From Rhododendron vialii (lineage: Eukaryota; Streptophyta; Magnoliopsida; Ericales; Ericaceae), in assembly GCF_030253575.1 (NCBI RefSeq), contig NC_080568.1:19368501-19432500 (forward strand): a stretch of DNA of 64,000 bases. Reading direction: 5' to 3'. Under the pieces are notes generated by a model. That model searched no databases. It had not been told where the DNA came from and saw only the letters and a list, made by a program, of their open reading frames with translations. A program made the position numbers and the translations under genes. Positions 9,425 through 21,600 of the stretch are shown here, piece by piece. The number at the start of each line of letters is the position of its first letter. Position 1 is the first letter of the stretch.

Positions 9425-12314
9425 TCAAGCTTGACTACCAGCCCAAACAATAAAATGTCCTATTGTTGCTGTAACAAGTCCCAGAAACCCACCAGCAATG
9501 ACCTACGTATGAAAATGCAGAAATGAGAGCACCATTAGCAACTGATAGTCCTAGTAAGAATATTCCCTAAATGGGGCAGTGGAAGAACACGAATGTCAAA
9601 AAAGGGCCCTGTTAGCTCTCTCTATCTCAACCTGAGAATGACATGAATTATGATGATCTCTTTACTAACTGGATTAGGTTCTATCAACATTTCTCTTATT
9701 AGTAGTTCAGGTTCCATTAAGAGCAATGACCTCATATCTTTATTTTGCTGTGAGATTCCACGTTTTGCTATTGTGCAATCAAAAAAAGAACATCTTTTTT
9801 AATTGTCGTGACAATCAAAATACCAATGATATACTCCGTAGCTAAACAATCTAATGAACTCAACCAAACCTGAGGAGGTGTGTGTCCAAGAAGTTCGCGT
9901 AGCGGCCCCCTCTCAGCCAGAGGATGTTCAGCAGGAAGCTCATAAACAATTTGGTTCAAAACCTGAGGAATTCAAATTTGAAATACACAGCAGAAATCAA
10001 TTTGAATCTCCACAAGATGTCTTGCAGCTTAGCACTGCTAAAAACAGAACTTCTAAAACATAAATGCCCAGATGGAGGCGTTTTGTGGTGGAGGGTGGGG
10101 AAGAAGGAAAGAGAGGGAAGAGCAATAAACCTCTGCTTGGCGTCCAGCATGTAGTCTTACACCAAATGCATCATACATCACCTGTCAAAACATTTTTTTG
10201 CATTATTAGCCCTCTACAGTACCTGAAGCCCAAGGCCTCGTAGAAATAAGTAACTCAAATCTTCTGTTTACTAACTATTGCGCATATAATAAGATCATCT
10301 AGAATAAAAGGCCAAAGCGCTGTCATAGAATTTCCAAAAGATGATATAACAAGACTATAGATAGCTTCAGTATATAAAGCACTGTGTCATAGAATTTCCA
10401 GAAGATGATAACACAAGACTATAGCTTCGGTATATAACTGTATTCATAATTATAAACAACTTTGTCAAAGAAAATTAGGTTAAGGGTCATACAACACATG
10501 CTAAGGTCAATGCAGTTGCAAACAGTGATCCTCCAAAGCCATCTTGGAAACCAACCGCCACAGCAAGAGCTGTGACAGTTGCAGAGTGCGAAGATGGCAT
10601 CCCGCCAGATCCAACAAGCTTCTTGAGATCCCAATGTCTCTCCTTATACCTGTAAATCTATTAAGGCATAAGACTCTTAGGTTGTCTTTGGATTAAAGGT
10701 TCATTGGGCAATTTATCGCAGCAAAATAGAAATAAGGAAACCAAAAACAAGTTTCTCTTTACTTGATTATATCTCCTTGTATTATCATTTACCTTTCCGT
10801 CTGGTAAGCTAATTAATAATTACAATTTGCTGTCAGGCATTTCAGATAAAAAATCAAGCAATGAATGTTTAGGTCCTTAGTTTATTTTTACTCGAGATCC
10901 CGACAGAGAACTACGGAAATGAGCAGACTTTCCATGTTCATTGAATATAAGCTAGGTGGAACAATACAACTACTTTAATGTGGTCAAAGATTACTGCTAT
11001 TTTCAGAAACTTCGAACCAAATTTGACAAATTAAACCAAGGAACATGGGATCGATTTCCATATAGAAAATCAAGGGGGCATGACAAAATCAATGGAATAG
11101 GTTCAGATCATCTTCAGCAATATCAATCACATTTAGGAAAGAGATTCAGAATTCTTCTTGGCATGCTTTGAGAACTGTGGCTACTGCAGTTGATTAGCAT
11201 AGTCTTGTTTGGTTTAAACATCATGTCCCAAGACGGGCATTCTTCCAATGGTTGGCCCTGAAGGGGAGGCTATCCACTCGGGACTGACTACCCAAATGGG
11301 GTGGTGTGTTGTTTTTGGATAGGAACTGTGTTGTGCTAAGGAGGTCTGGAATCCCATAGCAACTTGTTCTCTCCGAGTGCTTACTCAACTTTGGATGGAA
11401 GAACTTGCTTGGTGAACTGGGGTGTTGCTACGCAGCTGCCAGCCAATGAGCTTCATGAATGAAGTGAATTGGGGTTTAAGCAACTGCACAAGGAGACTTC
11501 TGAGGCACTTTATATGAACTATGCTTAGCGGCTACTTTGTATCGTATATGGTGTGAGAGCAATGCTAGAATATTTAGATAGACAGGCATAGGTACGACGG
11601 GAGGGATCACCAATATGATAGTGGACGAGATTAGAGCTTGTCTTAGCTCTTGGAGGAAGGTGAGTCCTACAGCCGACATAAAGAGGATCTGTACATGCTG
11701 TGGATTAACTCTAATTTTTTTGATCCAGCAGTTTTTTGTTTGCTAGTTGGGGTTTTGTTTTCCCATTTTTTATGTTTTCCTTTTTGTTTTCTGGGGTTGG
11801 GCTCCTCAATTGTTCTCTGTATTTGTTGGATTTTTCAAGGCTTATCGCCTTGTCTCCATGAAATTAGCACATCAAAATTTCATCAAATTAAACAACTCTA
11901 CATCAGAACAATTACTAGTGCCTGTCAGTATTTTCTTTTGGTAACGCAGGGCGTCCCGGGCTAGCTCATGCGCACCTCGGACTAATCCCTACATCCCTCC
12001 CGCAGCCGTTTCATTCATTTACGCGTGGGATGAGGTGGCCTCAAGAGTTATTGATGTGAGACCTTAGGAGGGAGCAAACTCCTAAGTCCCGAGACAAGAC
12101 CACTCGGCCAACCGCTTGGGGTTACCTGTATGTATTTGTTTGCACATACATAACTATACATACACAATAAAGAGGGCGGGGTGAGTAATTACCAGGAGGT
12201 GAAGAACTTGATGGATTGGGCGATAGCAAAGGCAACGAGAGCCGAAATGAGAGGGTAATTCGTCAATATCGACGAAGATGAATGTAGAGTAGATGTGTTG
12301 GGTGTATTTTCCAT
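9425..12314 (-). CDS. DUF212 acid phosphatase/vanadium-dependent haloperoxidase-related membrane protein
   Basis: Five exons join in frame to 165 aa: 12193-12314, 10496-10649, 10131-10181, 9870-9962, 9425-9502; all introns are GT-AG. The protein starts MENTPNTSTLHSSSS and has a hydrophobic helix (YPLISALVAFAIAQSIKFF). The signature block of plant DUF212 proteins follows: KKLVGSGGMPSSHSATVTAL, GFGGSLFATALTLACVMYDA, GVRLHAGRQAEVLNQIV and ELPAEHPLAERGPLRELLGH. It ends in another hydrophobic helix. GGMPSSHSA resembles part of the PAP2 phosphatase/haloperoxidase active site (an inference from the family). The biochemical role of these small plant proteins is not established; thylakoid or other membrane location is possible. 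The start is the first ATG of exon 1. The first intron (1.5 kb) holds LINE and SINE remnants. Confidence 0.95.
11180..11880 (+). mobile_element. LINE (non-LTR retrotransposon) 3' fragment in an intron
   Basis: Plus-strand translation in shifting frames gives the zinc-binding region found at the end of plant LINE reverse transcriptases (VWFKHHVPRRAFFQWLALKG, LSTRD, DRNCV). A C-terminal tail follows with RACLSSWRKV. Stops and frame changes break it. It is inserted antisense in the first intron of the DUF212 gene. The boundaries are estimates and no poly(A) tail is clear. Confidence 0.75.
11941..12123 (-). mobile_element. tRNA-derived SINE-like element
   Basis: On the minus strand a tRNA-like head begins AAGCGGTTGGCCGAGTGGTC, matching the box A of Leu/Ser-type tRNAs. 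A GAGTTTGCTCC variable-arm-like hairpin follows, then AAGGTCTCACATC where box B should be (degenerate). It lies next to the LINE fragment in the same intron. The 3' limit is a guess. Confidence 0.55.
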
Positions 12315-12445
12315 GGTCCCTCGCCTCCTTTCTACAACCTCAATTCACCAACGATTATATACAACACATATGAATATGTTTACCGATCGACTGTGTCAGA
12401 GTACTTCTCCATTTTGATTCCGAGAGAGATGCAAAGAGAAGACTT

Positions 12446-12479
<34 letters not shown>

Positions 12480-12554
12480 CGAATCAGCAGAAGTTACGAT
12501 GTAGAAACAGAATTAGACTTTTCGATGTTTGCTTGGAAGTTGGAAGAGGAGAAG

Positions 12555-12585
<31 letters not shown>
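12446..12585. repeat. (GA)n and (CT)n microsatellites in inverted arrangement upstream of DUF212
   Basis: About 15 GA units at 12446-12476 and about 14 CT units at 12557-12585 face each other across 80 bases. They can pair with each other on one strand. They lie 130-270 bases upstream of the DUF212 start codon, in its 5' UTR or promoter. Confidence 0.9.
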
Positions 12586-12588
<3 letters not shown>

Positions 12589-12599
12589 GCAAGTCAAGC

Positions 12600-13213
12600 A
12601 ACTGATCAACGAGGCTGCGTTCTTGTAAACTTAAAATTAATTTTGATAATTTTTATTTTATGTAACTTTTTGTTTAATTTATTGTCATAATTTTTGAAGT
12701 TAATCGTTCATCTCAACAAAAATAATTAAAAATATATATAATAATATTACCGATGTTGAAAAAATTCAAATAAGACAATTTGATACTACATTTTTTTCAT
12801 CTTTAGTGAACATTTTTTACTTTCCGTCATAATTTTGTACTTTTTAAATTTCTTTCGTTGCGACGAATGATTATTTCAAAAAATATGACGTAAATCTAAC
12901 AAAAATTTAGAAAAAACGAACAAAAAAAAATACAAGAATGGATCCTAAAGAGAGGGACTTTGGGTTACTGCTGTACAGTGAGGCAACATCGTGATGGGCA
13001 CCTCCGAGCTATCGGATCGTGCATCCGACGGCTCAAATCTCATCTTGACTACCAACTATCAAAAGTCGTTCATTGTCGAGATGAGATCTGACGGTTCGGA
13101 GGTATGCAGCACGGTGCAGCGCATATCACTGCAATCTCATGAATATGCTTCCTTTGTTCAAATGATACGTCTACTAATTCCAAAAATAACAAATAAATGA
13201 TACGTCTGGTAGA

Positions 13214-13215
<2 letters not shown>
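12600..13215. other. Intergenic, no recognisable gene
   Basis: AT-rich up to about 12950, then a less AT-rich patch (12985-13140) with imperfect internal inverted similarity (ACCTCCGAGCTATCGGAT against GATCTGACGGTTCGGAGGT), possibly a MITE relic. Confidence 0.4.
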
Positions 13216-13259
<44 letters not shown>

Positions 13260-13269
13260 AAAAAAAAAA
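13216..13269. repeat. Homopolymer pair: C34 followed by A20
   Basis: 34 consecutive C directly followed by 20 consecutive A. Polyproline/polyglycine reading frames over it are artefacts. Exact lengths may be affected by sequencing. Confidence 0.9.
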
Positions 13270-15692
13270 CACCTTCTCTCTTGTTTTGGTTTCTTTTCTT
13301 TTTTTTTTTTCTTTTCTTTTTATATCAAAATTTGTTTTTTTTCCTATTTGTTTCCTTTCTCTTCGGCTCTTATTGAAGACATTTACTTTTTGGCTGAGTG
13401 TAAAATAATGAAGGTTTTGATGTATCACGACCAATATAGTGCAAACTATACATGCTCAAATAACCCGAGTGATCCGGCCAAGTGAGAAACAAAGATAACA
13501 AGTGTTCGCCAACATGAGAACATGTTCAAATTTCGCGAGATCAAACGTTTCAAACTTTAAGACCACTAGAAGGTTTGTTCTGTCGTTAACTCCAAGGTAT
13601 TGAATTAGTCAAAGACGCACAAGCTGATCGGACATCCAGTTACTAAAAAAGAAAACTTTATGCGCTCAAATAAATTCACACAACCTTCGAAAATAGTAAT
13701 TACAACAAAGACTTGTTGGACTGAGGTAACATTTGAAGAAGGAGAATGCGACATTCACACTTCTTTCTCTACGTATAATTTTACATCTCTTCTCGCAAGA
13801 AATGGTAAAACCCATTCCATAAATAAAAAAAAAGAAAAGAAAAGAAAAGAAAGAAAACAATGTAAAATTGAGTATTTTGCTTTAGAAAATCTTTGATGTG
13901 AATATTATCCTCAATTTGCCAAATTCCCTTCATTTCCATGATGACAACCGTTGACCTAGTTTGCTTGTTTCTTTTCGTTATTACAAGCAACGCAGCAGCC
14001 GGCCACAGCACCCTTTGGCGTGCACAAATTAAATAAACTCCAGAAAAAAAGGAACTATTTGATTATTCATTTACACGTTTTTAGTATTTTTCTACTGTGT
14101 TTTGTACAATAAGTAATGATTGTATTCCTTCCAAAATCTCTTACTTTATAGGCTACCAAATTGGCCACTTATTGCATCAACTAAGCCCTAGATTAATGGA
14201 AGGTGCTAACTGGAGTAGTAAATTCATGAAAAATTGACTAGGAATTCAAAATGAAGGTCAACCTGTCTAGTTACTACCCCTTTCAGACCCCAACCTAAGC
14301 GAGAAAGCGAGTCTCGTATAATGAAGACCTATATAATTTGACGTCTTATTTGTTTAAATTCTGATTGAAGCCGGACTCAATTGTGCCCGTATTCATCCTG
14401 ATTTTAAATAAATAAGCAAATAAGATGTCAAACCAAACAAGCCCGAGTATAATCCCTTAATATAAACATGATGACATTAGGTATATAAAACGCATACTAC
14501 GCCACAGATGAAACATGACTGAAATTGCAAGTTCATGATATGCAAATTAGCAAATAAAAACAAAAGTGGGAGCTAAGGGAAGAAAATAAATTCCCTTCAG
14601 GTCTTCAACTAACGTGATGAAGAACAAAGTTTCTTATTGAGGGATAAAGGTACGGATGCAAACTCAAGAAGATAATCTATCTTCATTAAACAACATTCTG
14701 ATGTCAAATCTTCTGTATTGAAAAAGTGCATGTACCTCTGTTCCTGCACAATTTCAAACGCAGGATTGCACAATAGTCTCATCTTGGAAAAAGTTTTTTG
14801 TATAATCGTGCGGCTAACATTACACGGGAACAGACGTACAGGCATTTTGGGTACAAGTGACCTGAGGTGCAACATTCTACCATTCCTATTGATACTCATT
14901 CGTGGATACAGCACTGAACCTATGTGACAATATATGACTGTAACAACATCCATTATTTCTTCTGGCTTTGCATCTTAGTTGTGTACATTCACTACCAAGA
15001 ATACAACACCGTTTCTCTCCTTCTCTTGCTCCGTGTCTCTGGTGTGTAAATGTATTGCATATGATACAAGTCTCTATATCGCTGGCCAGACTGCTCCCTA
15101 AGAAGAAATACGATATCCATGATTAGCATTTGCACTATTCAAGGCCTTTGTTGTTGTACTTTTTCTGGAGAATTAATGTTTAGCACATGGGAAACTTAAG
15201 ACTGCGGTAAAGGAGCATTTCTCCTTGAATTTAAGTTCAGTCATGCTTACTTTTCTCAAGTGAAGTTTCATTCACATTCTCCAAATGTACTCGTAACCTA
15301 CAAAAGAATGCACTAAACTAACATCATGCTAGTCAAGTCTTGAAAATGTCAAGAACTAAATGATGAAACAATTTTATGGTAACTATTACATTTCAGATAA
15401 TGCAACTGACTCCTAATTTTGACTTGAAGCAGCTTACCTGTAATAAGTTAGCCCTTGAGGTCGTTTATTTGGAAAAATCATAATGACACAGCTGGCTCAA
15501 GTATACTATTCCTTAATCCTGAATAAAGTTTCTGCAAAGAAGAAAAGAAAGTACTCAGAAACATGCATTTATAAACTGTCCTTCAAAAACAGTTTGATAA
15601 AATTGGGAACTTGAACTTGTCTTACCTATAAACAGTGGCGGAATTGGTTGTTATTGTGCATGTCATGCACTGGATTGCAAGCTGCCATCGTG
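13270..15692. other. Intergenic and 3' flank of the RECQL5 gene
   Basis: No supported gene. A 114-codon minus-strand open frame at 14609-14953 matches no family I know. Purine/pyrimidine-rich tracts occur at 13290-13340 and 13820-13860. The part next to 15692 must contain the RECQL5 3' UTR. Confidence 0.45.
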
Positions 15693-18600
15693 CTACGTTA
15701 AAGCAGTTTTTACAAAATTCATGAGCTCTGCCTTTGCAGCTTCGATTACCGCATGGAAATCGATATGTGAGTACCTTCCCCTGACATCCACAAATGGACC
15801 TCTCTTAAGATATAATGCTCTACCGTAACCATGGAAATTAAACGTAATCTATGAAGATAACTGCCACACAAATAGCCCAAACACATCAGGAGTGCAACAA
15901 ATTACTATGGGGTGTATGCAGCGCACACCATATTAAAATGGAAATCAGTTCCATTTCTCATTCCCTTAGAAAACAATTCATGGGTTTGTGCAGGATGTCT
16001 AGAATTCTATGCACGACGTGATTTCAAATGTCGTACCACGTGAATTAGTTCAAGTAGAAATCTTTAGAATGATACCAGAAATGGGTTTTAGACCAAGTCA
16101 TTGAAGGGAATGCTGGACTGGCGATGCCATGCATTATCCTCGCAACAGCTCTGGGAGTAAATTTGGCTTGAGAATTACTCTGCAAAAAGACCTATTAAAA
16201 CAAGAAGAGAACATTTAGCATCACAACATATGATGTTCCTTTAAGTAGAAATATTTAGCTTAAGCAATCCCTGACCTTAATATCTGCTCGTAAAAACGGA
16301 CTGCAAATACAAATAACATCCCCTTAGTATAACGAAATAACATACACTAGTTAGAATAGAAGCTTAGGCAAGAATAAGTAACTAAACTTCATAAAAAAAA
16401 TTACATTCAGACAGACACACACACACACAATTAAGAAAAAAAAAAGATTAGGGAGGTTTTAATCAGAAGTCGAATCCAATAGGCGTTTTGCATGGATCAG
16501 CTATATAACTGCAAGGCATCATCCATTAAATGTTGGACATCAGAGTGATTTAAGGATGTCAGTTAGTGTTGGTAATGCAGGAGTTCTGGGAGACATAATG
16601 TTGTCGTAATTAACGCAAGGGAGGGACAATTTTCTGAAAGTAGGAATTCTATGCATATTGATTCTGTGTATCGTGTCTGTAAGAATACGGGTTCGAGGAC
16701 AGAGGACACAATTGGGACGGTTTCCTGAACCACAATGTATCACAACTTATGAGTCATGATACCGTAATGGCATCACTCATGCCTATAAATGTACTTCAAA
16801 AGAGTTTCAGTTTTGTCAACCTGCTTTGATCCAGCTTCTTATGTACATCTGTGTAGCCATTTCCATTAAAGTATTCCAAAATCTTCTTGTGCAAGCATGG
16901 CGTATGTTGAGAGTCAATGCATCCGTTTATCCTCTTACACCCTTGCACCGCGAAAGATGCAGCATTAAACATTACGTCTATTTTTTGCACCTATGTTGAA
17001 AGCAGAATCAAATCATTTGTTACAGGATGAAAAAAAAGGAACATGTTTACAACTTAAGACCCCACAGAATAACCTAATGGCTACCATACATCATTTCTGC
17101 GGTTTGGAAAAAAGTGTAAATGATTTATAGCATCGATCTGATAGTTGTTTCACCAAGTATACAAAGTGTTTGATAGTATTGAACTAACTTTTGAGTTGAA
17201 ACTCTCACGATAATTACCTTGCAACTTTCGATCTCGGACAACCACTTGGTGAGGTGTGCTGTGAGAGAGCAAAAATCCTTGGGGACATTCACAACGATAT
17301 AGCAATAGGCTGGATCCTTCATGTCATATGTGATCTCTCCCTTTGCCTAAATAGAAATAGAAAAAAAAAAAAAAAAGCATTTTCGTGGAAACTGGATCAA
17401 GAATCCTTCGAAAAAAATATATAACTACAAATTAGGAACTACACAATCTAAGACACATATGAATTCAAGGCACGTGGCTAATATTCTGAGTATTTGTTAA
17501 ACAGTAAATCAAAGACTATAAAACAATTGTAATGACAACGACAAACTAAGATTATCAAAATGATGAACACCGTAGTTCGGAGTTTTGCCACTTTGAAAAG
17601 GTCTAACTTCAGTTGTTGAACTCAATGATGAAAGCTACAGTACACTGTTAACTTCCTATTACATTCAAATACAGTAGAGGAAATGTAAGAAAAGAAAATA
17701 TCGAAAGGTTCTAATATCGATTCAATGAAACAAAAGCTACCATAAGTTGATCATTTCACATTACTTCTGCGGTTCTGTCATGCTAGCAAAAATGCAAGAG
17801 AAAATCTAACAGTCAATAGTTAGTTTCTCCGCCCTGAATAACAAGGTGAACGATGCGCTGTGCAGTTTTTCCTAAATTGATGATACAAATCTTTCCAATT
17901 TTATGTTCCTCTAAGTTTACTGGACAAAAGTCTAAGCCAAACAGCAAAGTATCATGATCTCATGCAAGCTAACAAAAATTTTTGTCATCTACCTCGACTT
18001 CGGTAAAAGTGAATGGAAAGCAGGAATCTACTTGTTGAAGATATTTTACAACTGTCAGTGATTTCATCTCTTCATACTGGCGGACACCTTGATTGTACCA
18101 TTCTCATTATCTTCACATGTACAAGCTGATTCCTCCAAGAGGACCAAGACTTTGGAATAAAAGTGGATATAGAGGAAATTCAGCTCTAGCCACCTCCAGG
18201 TGATAGGTATCCACACCTCAAAGCAAGGGTCGATTTTTAACCAGGCTGTATTTTATTTTCTCCAGCAACAGTGATCATTGTACAACAAAGATACAATGTC
18301 GAGCTAAAGAGTAAATTATCGAGAACAGAAACTTCTGAAAAAAATAAACTCATAACACAAACATAGCAACGGAATAATATGAATAGATTCCCAAACCTTT
18401 AAATTTTGCAGCATATTTGATATGTCAACAGCTGAAACTCCAATGCTATTTGCCACGGTTGGTATGTCAAACACATATTGCCCATGCTTAATTTCGGCAC
18501 TGATTGAAAAAGTTAATCATAGCTTGTTCTTAGAAGAGTTACAAGAAGGAAAAAGAAACTAAGTTTGCACTCACTTCTTGAGGATCGCTGCAATCACAAT

Positions 18601-21600
18601 ATCCTTAGCAGCCAGCAATCCAGAGGGACTCTGCAATCATTTGGAACAAGAAAATGCTTGAATGACCTTCCCTTACTATCCAGACATAGAAGGAATAGTT
18701 AAACCTAATTTCCAACCGACCAGGTGGAAATTTAAAGTGCAGGTTGCATTTATCTGTGGAAGTACACTCAAGTATTTCACTTCACCCAACTCCAAGTGCG
18801 TTAGAATGGTCAGCATTACCTGCCAAAGTGCAAAAAGTCAGAAGCTCAGATCTTCCGATGGATAGAGACATGCCTCAGTGAATTGAAATGAAAGATGCTT
18901 TGTCAACATTCCAATATTTCTACGAACAAGGCAGGAGCTAGATACATTCAATAGTAGGAGCACAAAATTTCTGACAAGAAGAGAACCAAGCATCAAAATA
19001 TCTTATCTTAGTTTGTTGAACCCAAACTTATCAGTACATTAAATTCAGAAATAATCAAGTATTGGAACTAGAATGTGGAAAGAACCTCTTCTTTCATATC
19101 AAATTTTTGTGATGCAGACTCTTTGGCTAAAGCACATATTTTCCCTTGCGAACTCAAGCCGGTAGCAAAAACTTGTGATAGGAGTCTGCTAACTGCATAT
19201 TCATCTACACCTTCACTGAGAAGCACAACAATCTTAGGGAAATTCAGCTCACCAATTTAATACATTGAACTCAACAAAAACTCGCAAATCTTGACCACCT
19301 GTATGTGAGACTACGAAGCTTCAAATATAAGTTATCGTCGAAAAGGAGGTGGCAATAAGATAATCTACCATCCCGTCCAGCACGGCCAATCTCCTTCATG
19401 AAAGTGTTACCTTTAGTAAGCAAACTTTGACCTGAACGTTAGCTTCTAAACAGTCGGTAGTCATGAAACAAAGACCCACCTGAACATACTCTTCTAAGCT
19501 TTCTGGCAAAGTGCAGTGGATAACCTAAGATGAAAACATTAATGATAGCTCAGTACACCATCTACAGTGTTGTCCCACGCTAGATGTGTGTAAATCAAGA
19601 AAACAGAAACTTCATTTTAGGCAAATAAACATATGATGTTGCTCTGGAGTTATTTTGCCAAATTTCAGTGTGCATAGCTGAAACCATTGCGCAAGAATGG
19701 TCAATCCAAAAACCAAAATCTGTGCTTGGACAGCCACAATTATGCAATGATAGAAAATCGAGATTGCTGACTTTTAGAATACATAAATTCCTGAAATCAA
19801 TTATGAGAGACAATGCCTAATTAAGTTCCTAATTCTTACAGCTCCAACGTCCCTCTTGTCAAGTCCCATGCCAAATGCCACAGTTGCAACAACCTTCAGG
19901 GGAAAACCAATGCAAGTAGATGAATTCGCCATATGTTAGACATAAATAGAGAAGATATGCTTCAATAGGGCAATATGTTCCTAACTTTATTTTGTAGAAT
20001 TATTTACTTACCACTCTTATCTTGTTGGAACAAAATAATTCCTGAACACGGCTCCGATCCTTGTAGGGTATACCACCATGGTAACTCTAACGTTTTGAGA
20101 AGTATGCCATGTTGCAAAGAGTAAATTAGTTTCATGCTCTATAAACAGTGTATCCAAGTGAACCAAGAAAGTAATGAGAAGCTAACCATTGCCGAAATAT
20201 TGTTGTCACATAAGTATTTGCTTATCAAATCTGTTTCAGACTGCAAAAAAGTTAATTAATCAAAGGCTAGTCATCACTGTGATGCAAGTAACTCTCCATC
20301 CAGTTCCATTCTACGGTGAAGAAAAATAAAATCGTAGGATACATGTATATCTGGCAGGAAAAACTCGTGTGGTTACCTGAAATTTGCAGTATATAATGAT
20401 GCTTTTAATGTCCACAAAGGGGGAGGACTTGAGTAACGTCATCAGATCCTTCATTCTATACAGTAAAGGATGAAATGAAAAGCAAGCAATGATTAATTGT
20501 CCACCACACATAAAAACACAAAGGCATGGTACCTAAATATTTAATTGATCCACACTTGCCTATTTCTGCTCAAACTAACTGACAACACTAAGTTGTCCCT
20601 CAAATGGGCTGACTTGATGAGATTTGTTTGAGGAATCTCCAGTGCACACATTACATCATCCAAAGTTTTGGTGGTTGCAGTTGCAGTCATTGCCAGAATG
20701 CATTGAACATTAAGCTTAGTACGAAGTAAGGATGCCTTGAGCCTCATATATGAAGGCCGGAAATTATGTGACCTGTTCAAGTATTTTCAGTTTAGTCTAA
20801 TCATGCAGTAATACCATGTTAGAAGGTACTAAGTCAAAGGCATTGCAACAACTCACCATTCTGAAACACAATGAGCTTCATCCACCACCAAAAGTGATAT
20901 CACTGGAGTGACAGAAAATATAGACATAAACTCTACATTTAAAAACCTCTCTGGTGAAACAAAGAGCACCTACGACATAAATTACAGTAGTTCAGCTTTC
21001 AAAATGATATCGAGAACAAATATTTAAAGTATATGCGCCACAGATTCACAGAACACATATCATATATGTTTGCATGACAAAATGCCTGGTTTATGAATTC
21101 AAACAAGGCAGCAAAACTACCCTAATTACTTCAGTATGTTTTTTCTCACACGAAATGGAAATGATGGAAGGGCTGCAATAGCTTTCAGATTCTTAATAGA
21201 CTCACCTTTATGGTGCCTTCTTGTAGCAGCCTCAGTGTTTCAGACATCTCTTCAGGTGTCTACAACAAGAAGGATCAAATTAGGAATTCTACTATTAGAA
21301 ACAATCTCAGAGAGAGGGGGGGGGGGGGGGGGGGGGGGGGGTGTGGCAGCACCTGAGAGCTACAAATAAGACCACCCTCAATCATTGGAGGTAGCTGTTT
21401 AAGTTGATCGATCATCAATGCCACTAACGGACTCACAACAAGTACAATCCCTGGTAAGACCACCGCCGGTAGTTGATAACACAGGGACTTCCCTGCCCCC
21501 GTTGGCAAAACCAGCATAGTCGATTTTCCAGAAAGCACCATCTTGATTGCCTCCAACTGTCCATCGCGAAACGACTCATATCCATGTGTGAGCTTCAACA

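Noticed and set aside
9854-10154. Plus-strand open frames near 10 kb
   Set aside because: Antisense to DUF212 exons 3 and 4 and their intron.
13174-13485. Polyproline and polyglycine open frames
   Set aside because: Products of the C34/A20 homopolymers.
14609-14953. Small gene downstream of RECQL5
   Set aside because: No domain, no splice or promoter support, and a comparable open frame exists on the other strand.
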